Source: Hawksworthiomyces lignivorus (taxonomy: Eukaryota; Ascomycota; Sordariomycetes; Ophiostomatales; Ophiostomataceae). From it: DNA of 64,000 nucleotides. Location of the stretch: the NCBI GenBank assembly GCA_002917075.1, contig NTMA01000027.1:124001-188000 (forward strand). The letters run 5' to 3'. A model generated the notes under the pieces. That model did not search any database. It saw only the letters and a program-made list of their open reading frames with translations, and was not told the origin of the DNA. This document shows positions 55,471 to 64,000 of this stretch, piece after piece (position 1 is the stretch's first letter; each line of letters begins with the position of its first letter). The position numbers and the translations under genes were made by a program.

Positions 55471-58154
55471 GCTCCTCTCTGACCTAAAAATGCCGGGCAA
55501 GATATATGCCTCGTGTTTTCTTCGCGCTACTCTGATATAAACTTTCGCCGCCGTATTAGGCTTGTTCGCGTGCTCATGGTAACAATGGAGGCTGAACTGG
55601 TCCCGATAAGGCTCCTATATTGCGACAGAAGAGTCTACGATCTACCTGTCCTGTTGGTACGATGACTTGGGAAAATGATGCCCAACCCGACAAAGGGGCA
55701 TGTGACCAAATGGGATTCATCAGATTAAATGGCACATATGAACCGATTTTCATGATAGCCCCGCCGTATCGAGAGGAGTATCCAAATGGCGCGTCTCTCT
55801 GGTCCTAGACCCGATCGCTCAAGTCCACAATAAAGAGACTTAAGCATGTACCTGCAGGGAGGGCTGTTAACTGTCTTAATAACATCAGAAGGGTCTGCCA
55901 CAACTGATTATCTTTTTTTTTTTTTTTTTTTTTTTTTAGCTTTATAGATACGTTCTATTTTTACGTATTAATACAAGGTGGTGTCACTTGCTGCTATTTT
56001 GGTATGCTTCCTGAAGGCAAGAGATATTAACAGAGAGAATGCTCAAGGAGAACAATGGCACAAAAGAATGTTCAAAAAACGGCCATCTGTAGATATAGGA
56101 ACTCTGCTAATGTCATATACTTTGTATTCACCAGGGCGTATTATGTAATAGAGCCATCATGAGTGTCCACGAAGAGGCATTGAAGTATTGAGGGCGTCTA
56201 TCTAGTGCTGTACTGCAGCCGCAGCAGAATGAGAAGTCGTAGCATTTTGAACCAAAAACACTACGCTGAAAGCCTAGTAGAGGGCACGTTAAAACGCAGA
56301 TATGGGTGCTGCTTCTCCATACCAGATATCAAGGCGTGGATCAAGTTGCTAACGGCAACAAAGGCGGCGACAACTTGCTGCTGCATATGAAGGCAGGTAA
56401 CGACGAGTAGATGCGGCCCACCGTGATGCTGCAGGCAGAGGATGTGGAGGACGAACCCCATAACAGCCTCAGGCCACGGCGACAGAAACACGCCAGTAAG
56501 ATTCCTATAGACCCGCGGCTGGCCCACCCGTTCGCGCATGCATGTGTCTCTGCAGGGTCCAAGCCAGCTCACGAGTAAAGAAGCCAACCGCCGCCTTTCC
56601 CTCCAGCTGCGAACTACAGCCGTGGCATGCAATTCCCCGCCTATGCAGTGAACTGCATGCTAGACAGTTTTGTCAGGGCCTATGAAGGTGCGTCGCGGGC
56701 CGCTCCTGGGAAGCTTCGTATGAGATAACCATAGATCGATACGGAACTCATACGCTGCCCTGGGAGCAGGATCTTCGGCTTCGTGGAGAGCCATATGCTG
56801 GCTAAAGCAGGGCCTTAGTTTTGTTTCCGTGAACCTCAGTTGAGATTCCTTGAGAGAGACCGCCTCTCTCTCTGCACATAGCTGACAGTGGAGCCGGGAG
56901 AGATAGGCATGTTAGAGAATAGCTGCCCAACGTTGCACGTTCCACAGCACATATTCACGATTTCTAACAGGAAAGTAAGCACATGCAAAAGTACACATGT
57001 CCGGACTGCCCCGGAACTCCCTAGGCTTTGTCGTTGAATATGGGCGCAGGCTTTGTTCTCCGTAGGCAACAGAGTCTCTTGCGCAGATTCTGCTTAGCGC
57101 TGGTACCGGTGGAAGTGTGGTGGCTGGTCCCTAAAACGGCGGCTGGTAGTGAGATGCTCGTCGCCTCTGATGCCCCACTGGAAGCGAGGAAAGGTGCCCA
57201 TTAAAATGCACTTCTTTAGCGGCGTGATTGGGCTGCCACTGTCTTTTACTTGATTTGTGGATGTGCTGGCCAGCCCGTGGCAATTGGCACCCCCCACTCG
57301 CCAAGAAGAGATAGCTGCTGCATGGGTGCTAACACCAACTCGTGCATCCGCATATGTACGTGTACACTTTTCACCCCAATCAGCACTGGCCAGAGAACTG
57401 AAGGACCAAAAAGAGATGCGCGACACATCAGTCCTGCAGAAAATTTCTTTATCACGTAGCGAGCAGCTGTTTGTGCATCTTGGTTTTACCCTGTCATATA
57501 GATCCAATTAGGCAGAGCATCCCACAGCTCTTAAACTTGGTTTTAGCCCCAGAAAGACTCCCAAAAGAACAAATCCTAGCCGTTCTCTCACCTTCCTATC
57601 CAAGGAGACGACCCGGGTGCCTTCTGTTTATTTTTATTCATTGTGAAGCGTCGGACGATATACTTTGACAGATCTTACGGTGGCTGGGAGAGAAGAAGCA
57701 AATTGTGCCTACAGATAGACAGTTCAGGGCTTGGAGTAGTATTGTTTACGCCAGATTCGGGTTAAAGGTAGAAAGGGCAGTGGAAAAAGTGACGTGACTG
57801 GGAGTGCAAAAATTGCATTTCTTCCGTTACCCGGAAATTTTAGTGGAGGCCATTGGGAGAGTGGAGGGTGACAAAATCTTTTGGGTGGAGAGGATCACCG
57901 TAGGCTGGTCCGTGTGTTGGCAGGGTTCATTTAACTTTTTTTTTTCTTCTGCTCTTTTTTTTTCTTTACGGTCAAGCTCCGCCGATTCTTTCCCGCCCCT
58001 TTTCGAACCTGCGGAAGCGGTGAAGAGTTGATTGTGCCGTATAACTAAGTGCTCCCGTCCGAATTTTGGCTTCTTCGATTCTCTCCTGCATTCAGGGCTC
58101 GAAAGTCGAGCTTATCAATTAGACAGAAAACCCAGAAAGGAACGAGGAGAAAGC
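55471..58154. other. Long intergenic region
   Basis: 2.7 kb. It contains T25 (55913-55937). Minus-strand open stretches at 56261-56632 and 57094-57507 lack recognisable domains, and the first starts at a non-ATG codon. T/C-rich sequence at 57930-57990 may be promoter of the gene at 58155. Confidence 0.6.
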
Positions 58155-59961
58155 ATGGGCGGCTATCTTTCTCGCGATACCGGTGACTCGGAGGGGCTTC
58201 GGGCCAAGCTCGATGAGCTCGAGAAGCAGCTCGAGACTGCCTCCGAGGAGGCTGCCACCCAGGAGGACAAGCTGAAGACGCTGCAGGAACAGGTCGACGA
58301 AGCTGCAGCAAAGAGCGAGACTCTTTCCAATGAGAAGACAGAGCTCGAAGAGAAGCTGGAAGCTCTGCAGAAGGAGACTGAGTCGTCCAAGGATAAGCAC
58401 CAAGCTGAGCTTGTGAGTTTTTTTTTTCTTCTCTCCTCTGATTATTTCCACAGCCCTTGGCTGCCATGCTCTGCCTGCCTGCCTGCCTGCCTTTATCCGT
58501 GCTGACCTAGTTTCTCCCGTTTGCCAGGATGCCGTTCGAGGCGAGCGCGATGCTCTGACGTCTACCCACGAACAGGCCGCGGCACAGCTGCAGGGCCAGA
58601 TTGTGCAGCTGAAGAAGGACGCCGCTGACGCGGCCGCGAAGCACGAGGCGAGCGAGGGCGCTCTGGCCGCCCTGCGCGGGGACCACGCCAAGGCCCTCGA
58701 GGCGGCTGGCGCCGCCAGCACCGCCGCCGCGTCGCAAAAGGCCGACCTGGAGGCCCAGATCGCCGCGCTGACGAGCGAGCTGGCGGCCGCCAAGGCCAGC
58801 CTGGAGGCTGCTGCGGCCGACAAGGCACAGCTGCAGAGCGTGGCCGCCGCCAAGGACGCGCAGCTGACGGAGGCGCAGGCCAGCATCGCCGAGATCAAGG
58901 CCAGTAACGAGGCCCTCACCAGCCAGCTCGCCGCGGAGCAGGCCGCCACCGCCGCTGCCGCCGCCTCTGCCGCCGCCGCGACCAAGGAGCTCGAGGCCAA
59001 GCTGAGCGCCGCCGAGAGCGCCGCCACGAGCTCTGCCACCGCTGTCCAGGCCGAGCTGGCCACCGCCAAGACCGACCTCACCGGCGCCCAGGCTGCCCTC
59101 GACGCCGAGAAGACGGCTCACACCGAGAGCAAGACTGCCCTCGAGGCTGAGAAGACCGCTCACGCTGAGACCAAGTCGACCCTTGACGCCGAGAAGGCCG
59201 CTCACGATGAGAGCAAGTCCGCTCTGGACGCCGAGAAGGCTGCCCACGCCGAGAGCAAGTCTACCCTCGATGCTGAGAAGACTGCCCACGCAGAGACCAA
59301 GTCCACCCTTGACGCCGAGAAGGCCGCACATGCCGAGAGCAAGACGGCCCTCGAGACCGAGAAGGCTTCCAGCGCGGAGAGCAAGGCTGCTCTGGATGCC
59401 GAGAAGGCTGCCCATGCTGAGACCACGTCGACCCTCGATGCCGAGAAGGCCGCTCACGCTGAGAGCAAGACTGCTCTCGAAACCGAGAAGGCTACCAGCG
59501 CGGAGAGCAAGGCTGCTCTGGATGCCGAGAAGGCTGCTCACGCTGAGACCAAGTCGACTCTCGACGCGGAGAAGGCTGCCCATGCTGAGAGCAAGACTGC
59601 TCTTGACGCGGAGAAGACTGCCCACACGGAGAGCAAGGCCGCTCTCGACGCCGAGAAGACGGCCCACGCCGCCACCAAGGCTAGTCTCGAGACCGAGACC
59701 GGCGCCCACGCCGAGACCAAGAAGCTGCACGACGCTGAGGCCGCCGCCCACACGGCCACCAAGGCCGACGTCGAGGCCCGCGACGCCAAGGTCGCCGAGC
59801 TCACCACCCAGCTGACGACCGCCCAGACCAAGGAGGGCGAGCTGACCGCCCAGGTCACCGCACTGACCGAGGCTGCGGCCAAGGCCAAGGCTGACGCTGA
59901 AGCTGCCGCCGCCGCCACTGCCGCCGCCCCGGCTGCAGAAGCCGCACCCGCGGAGGCCTAA
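58155..59961 (+). CDS. Myristoylation-signal coiled-coil protein with 14-residue repeats
   Basis: Inferred exons are 58155-58412 and 58528-59961 (115-bp intron, GTGAGT ... TTGCCAG, containing a (GCCT)5 tract), giving 563 aa. Function unknown. The N-terminus MGGYLSRDTG fits the N-myristoylation consensus (Gly2, Ser6), so membrane anchoring is plausible. The rest is one long, highly charged, Ala-rich coiled coil without Pro until the end: LRAKLDELEKQLETASEEAA, EKTELEEKLEALQKE, and so on. Residues of exon 2 from 59095 to 59766 form sixteen 14-aa repeats, consensus ALDAEKAAHAESKT. Fourteen residues equal two heptads, with Ala/Leu at core positions. The C-terminus ends EAAPAEA. Composition recalls LEA-like or cortical filament proteins. 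It may form a membrane-tethered rod or spacer; that is inference. Confidence 0.85.
59095..59766 (+). repeat. Coding tandem repeat, 16 x 42 bp
   Basis: Sixteen in-register 42-bp units encode [AT]L[DE]AEKxAHAE[ST]K[ST]. Units 6-8 (59305-59430) and 9-11 (59431-59556) share the same three-unit order, including the rare variants ALETEKA[ST]SAESKA and AET[TK]S, indicating a 126-bp duplication. The last two units are most diverged. Confidence 0.92.
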
Positions 59962-60445
59962 ACGAACGACGCTAAAGATTGATGGAACCTAGGCCGGCGT
60001 TGCCTAGGCCAGGCACGACAGAGAGGGCAGCCGTGTGCCTGCGGCGGAGCAGGGCACACCAAGTATATATATAGCTTTCATTGGCGTGGTTTTTTTTGCG
60101 AGCGTGCTTGCCACTAAATACCCTTCGAGACGGTAGTATATTGTGAAACAAGATGACCTTCCTTTTCTTCACAGCGCGCTTAATACATTCACAAATCCCT
60201 TACGACCTGGTGTGTTCACGTGTGTCCGTTATGTGTCTACAACATTCCAAACTATTATTCATTGCACTTCGATTTCCACTTCTGGAACTTGCTGGGTGTT
60301 TGCTTTTTCTTCTTTCTTGGCTTCTTTTACTAGGCATATCTAGGTGTGTGTGTGTGTATGTAATGTTTCTGTTTCATGTTGTGCATGTAAAATTGAAGAC
60401 TTTACGGACTTGTCATTCAATCTGCCTCCAAATTGACGCTGCCTA
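59962..60445. other. Spacer between convergent genes
   Basis: 484 bp of 3' flanks of the repeat protein (plus) and the ABC transporter (minus). No feature beyond a short GT run near 60345. Confidence 0.6.
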
Positions 60446-63400
60446 TTATCTTTGACTACGTCCAGCATCTACTTGTGACACCAGCTTGTCATACTCGCCT
60501 GTGTTCTTCAACATGTCCGAAAATGGGCCTCGTTGAGCTATCAATTCTTTCGGAGCTCCAATTCTGTAAATGAGAAAAAAAAAATTAGTGATTGGTTGAC
60601 AAAGCAGTGAAGTAAGAGCAACGTACTCAAGAATCCGCCCCTGGCCCATGACGATCACCCTGTCGTAGTCTACGATTGTCTGGAGGCGGTGAGCAATCGT
60701 GATAACGGTGGAGCCAGCAAATTCAGACCGTATCAGCTTCTGCATGCGTGCATCGGTGTGCCGGTCTACCAAGCCGGTCGCCTCGTCCATGATGACGACC
60801 TTGGAACGACGCGCGATGGCGCGCGCCAGTCCCAAGATCTGCCGCTGCCCGCTACTGAAATTCTTGCCACTTGAGGCCACTGGGGTGTGCAGATCTAGCC
60901 CAAAGCTGCTGGCATTGCCCTGACCGCCGGTTGCGCCTCTGTTGGCGCCAGCCCCGGGCTGAAGTTGGCTACACGCAGCAAGGATTGACTGCAGCTCAGT
61001 GTCTCCCACTTCGCCGGACGGATCGAGGTTGGACCGCACGTCGCCCGCGAACAGCACCGTCTCTTGTGGAATGAGACTGATGCTGCTGCGCAGCCGCGCC
61101 AGCGGCACTGCGCGAACATCGATGCCGTCGACGAGGACCTGCCCGTCCCCTGCCGCCACCTGGGTCGCACGCAGCAGCGTCAGCGCCAGCGTGCTCTTGC
61201 CGCTACCCGTGCGGCCGACTATGGCTACCCGCTCGCCGGGCTGGACGGCGAAGCTAACGTTAGCGAGCACGGCGGGGCCGTCGGCGGCGTAGCGGGCGGT
61301 CACGCCGCGGAACTCGATCCTGCCGGCCGTGGGCCAGGATGCCGGGACTGCCGCAGGGGTCGACGTTGCTGCTGCTGCTGCTGCTGCTGCTGATGCTACA
61401 GAATGTTGCTCGTCCTGTTTCTCTATCGCCTCTTCCGGTGCCACCTGCGCGTACGCAGCAATGCGCTGGAACGAGCTCAGCTCCACCTCGAGCTCGTTCA
61501 TATTGCGCACCAGCGTCAGGATAGTCTGGCTCAGGCCGACGGCATTGGTGAGCGAGAACCCGACTAGACCCGCTGCCACACCGCCGCCGCCGCCGCCGCC
61601 ACTACTGCTGGCCCTCTTGGCGTAGGCGATGCAGCCGGCTGCCGCCGCGATGGTGGCGGCGCAGAGGTCGGATCGCACCGATACCCAGCGATTGCAGTTG
61701 TACTGGGCCTCGCAGGCGCGCATGTAGGCGGCGAGCCTGTCGGCCAGGCGGCGCTGGAACACATCATCCATGCCGTGGCGACCACGCACGACGGCCAGTC
61801 CTGCGCTGGTGTCGCCAAAGTGCGACAAAACGGGCGAGAACGTCGCCGCGCACAGCCGCTTGACCGAGATCTCCGCCCGCGAGTACATCTCGCCCGTAGC
61901 GAAGCCCAGCATGCAGAATACGCCCGCTGGCAGTGCGAAGATGGGCAATATCGACGCGATGCCGGCCAGACGCAGCGCAAAACGAAGCGCGTTGTCCACA
62001 GTCATGCGCAGCCAGTCCACCAGGACCGCGTCCATAGACTGCATGTCCACTCCAAAGCGGTTGACGATGCTGCCTACCGGCGTGTGGTCGAACCACGCCA
62101 CCGGCGCCCGCAAAACGGCCGCGACCAGCCGCTCGTGCATCGTCCGCGCCGCGTACCAGCCTCCTCGCTGGTAGTTGAAGGTATTAAGAACCTGGAGCAA
62201 CACAAAGGCTGCGACGGCGCCGACGTAGACAAGGAGGTAAAAAAGGGCGCTGGAAGGGACTGAGCCACCTTCAGCCATTGATCCCGTCCAGATAGAAAGC
62301 CAGAACGAAATGGAGAAATAGGCTAGCTGGACCAGGAGTGCGCTGAGAACAGTTAGAGCTGCAGCGGGATACCCACCAAAGAGCAGCATATATTGAAACA
62401 CTATTGATCGAAATTTGTTAGAGTTATATCACTAGAATATTAACTAGTTCAAATATTTCACTTCTGAATGTAGACATACCTAATGTACGAGGGACTCGTC
62501 CCGAGGCCCGTTGCTCTTTGTGTTCAAACTCTGTTGCATTAACGAAAGATAGACGAATTTGATCCACAGGAGCTAGTTCCAGCACGTCTTCTTGAGACCG
62601 GGCTGTCGACGTGGAATTCGAGCGACTGCTGTCTGCAAACATCTTGTGGTCATCCATCTGTAGAGACAGGCCATCGAACTTGGTATTGTAGATAGAAGTA
62701 ATTGCGCTTCCGTGGCTCATTGTGACCACCATGCTCGCATCACTCACCGCTGAGGCGAAGTGTGTTATCAGAATGACTGTCCTATCGGCTAACATACCGC
62801 TCTGAAAGCACCTCTTGTACACACTGGACGTGGTGTGCGTGTCGAGAGCCGAGAATATATCATCGAGAAGAAGTGTGGAGGCTCGCGAGTATAGAGCCCT
62901 GGCTAGTGATATGCGCTGTTTTTGGCCACCCGAGAGTGAGGCGCCGCGCTCACCAACCGGGGTTAGGTCACCCAAAGGGAGTTGTGTCAGATCTTTGACG
63001 AGATCACATGCCTCCAACACGTCTTGGTACCGGGACTCCTCGAACGAGCTGTAGAAAAGGATGTTTTGGCGGATGGTACTGTTTTCCAACCAAGCTGCCT
63101 GGGGAGCATAGGCAACATCCAAAGGACAAGCCGTCCGTCCCGACTCGAGACTGGTCTCACCCAGCAGCGACAGAAGAAGAGACGTCTTGCCACTGCCTGT
63201 TGGTCCTGTGACGACGTTGAGCGCCTTCTCGTGGAAGACGATATTGAGGCCACGCAGTCGGAAGTCAGACTTTGTAGACACGCGGAAAGTCGCGTCGACA
63301 AACGCCGGCGGCCCGTCTTCGTGCTTAAACTTTTTGGTTCCTGAGCCAAGGAACTTATCGACGCGCTGCAGCGATTCGTAACCCTGCGCAACCCACTGTG

Positions 63401-64000
63401 CGACCTTGGCCAGCCACACAAACTGTGAGCGTAATGTCTCCGTGATGGCCAGTGCAGTGAATGCCATAGGAGCGCGTAGGGACCGGTCAGTGAAGAGCAC
63501 CAGGGATGAAAACATAACAAGGAGACTGACTAGCGACATCATGTCGCCGGTCATTGAGACGAGCATGGCGGTCAAATTGCGCTTCCAGATTCGCTGTTGC
63601 TCTGTGAGGCGAATGCGACTGATGGCCTCCGACGCGGTAACCTCCCAGGCAAAGTACTTGAGGGTGCGGATCCCGTGTAGATATTCAGAGATCTTTGAGA
63701 GCCGTGCATCGGTTGCTTCCATGACAAACCGGTGCAGGTGCGACAGCCTCTCAGAGAACAGAGCTGGCAAAGGTGTTAGGGCAACGAGAACGGCAACACC
63801 AAGCAGCGATGGCCATCCGAGAATGTGGTATAGAAACGTCATGGCAACCGTAGTGGATGTTATGCTGGCCGTCAAGGAGTAGAAGATGTCAGACATATTC
63901 GAAATAGAGTCAGCATCGTATGATATCAGGCTCTCGGTCTTGATAGAGCTAGACTCCGTATGATTTAACGGAAGCTCAGAGATACCTTCAGGTACTGGAC
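60446..64000 (-). CDS. ABCC-type (MRP-like) ABC transporter, 5' end beyond the window
   Basis: Minus strand: the exon running from beyond position 64000 to 62480 is still open at the edge, then 62400-60627 and 60563-60446, with GT-AG introns of 79 and 63 bp. About 1136 residues are present; full-length ABCC proteins are near 1500, so the N-terminal quarter is missing. It should be a vacuolar or plasma-membrane exporter of conjugates or drugs. Order: end of TMD1 (SSIKTESLISYDADSISNMS), NBD1 (Walker A GPTGSGKTSLL, signature LSGGQKQRISLARALYS, Walker B LLLDDIFSALD with the usual ABCC Asp for Glu), TMD2, an Ala-rich linker, NBD2 (Walker A GRTGSGKSTL, signature SSGQRQILGLARAI, Walker B VVIMDEATGLVD with catalytic Glu). 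The asymmetric NBDs are typical of ABCC. A Gly run ([10 protein letters not shown]) in a TMD2 loop is unusual. Substrate unknown. Confidence 0.94.

Noticed and set aside
56261..56632. Hydrophobic minus-strand frame
   Set aside because: Begins at TTG and shows no conserved motif; could be a remnant, but nothing supports it.
58119..59751. Minus-strand frames with Leu/Gly-rich repeats opposite the coiled-coil gene
   Set aside because: Mirror of the 42-bp repeats; the plus strand has heptad logic, splice sites and an N-terminal signal, the minus strand has none.
60446..64000. NBD1 Walker B of the ABC transporter has Asp-Asp instead of Asp-Glu
   Set aside because: Normal for ABCC proteins, whose first nucleotide-binding site is degenerate; not an inactivating mutation.

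Overview
This window comes from the nuclear genome of a filamentous ascomycete (Pezizomycotina). A Sordariomycete is likely and Hypocreales is plausible, but that is inference from protein character, not a computed placement. The support is short spliceosomal introns (mostly 54-115 bp) with GTRNGY-like donors and CTAAC/CTAAT branch sites, fungal-type proteins (PP1 ending KFGRR, a G-protein gamma with CVVM, CFEM and 2EXR proteins, a fungal ABCC transporter) and long T/C-rich promoters. I support 20 protein-coding genes and one doubtful relic. I found no tRNA, rRNA, CRISPR array or intact transposon. Exon boundaries were worked out by hand from splice consensus and frame continuity; none has been checked against RNA.

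Layout. The left part (1-32 kb) is mostly conserved housekeeping and signalling genes, spaced by long T/C-rich non-coding stretches: 6-phosphogluconolactonase (116-901), a large Pro/Gln/Ser-rich protein with a C-terminal cysteine module (6262-9588), a low-complexity/coiled-coil protein (10634-12742), a two-dsRBD-like protein (12992-14286, minus), PP1 catalytic subunit (18860-20157), a selenoprotein-W-like Rdx protein (21265-21883, minus), G-protein gamma (23289-23719, minus) and eIF3a (28108-31714).

The middle part (32-55 kb) is richer in A+T and looks accessory: a Cys/Thr-rich secreted protein, a CFEM single-pass membrane protein, an ACS-family MFS permease, a 2EXR protein, a GH27 alpha-galactosidase, an O-fucosyltransferase-like enzyme, an IroE/esterase-D-type hydrolase, a degenerate gluconokinase-like protein, a phenol-hydroxylase-type FAD monooxygenase and a small two-TM protein. 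Uptake (MFS), extracellular glycoside and ester hydrolysis and aromatic hydroxylation would suit substrate scavenging, but nothing shows co-regulation.

The right part (58-64 kb) has an Ala-rich coiled-coil protein with an N-myristoylation signal and sixteen 14-residue repeats, then the 3' three quarters of an ABCC transporter that runs off the right edge on the minus strand.

The most interesting observations are: the last PP1 intron is open in frame and, if retained, encodes a PP1alpha/Dis2-like tail with a CDK-type TPxK site; a 27-nt exon splits the CxxC motif of the Rdx protein; the eIF3a start codon is a coding exon on its own; a gluconokinase fold has lost its P-loop Ser/Thr; the myristoylated repeat protein; and several non-coding palindromes plus an over-represented TACTCCGTA word.
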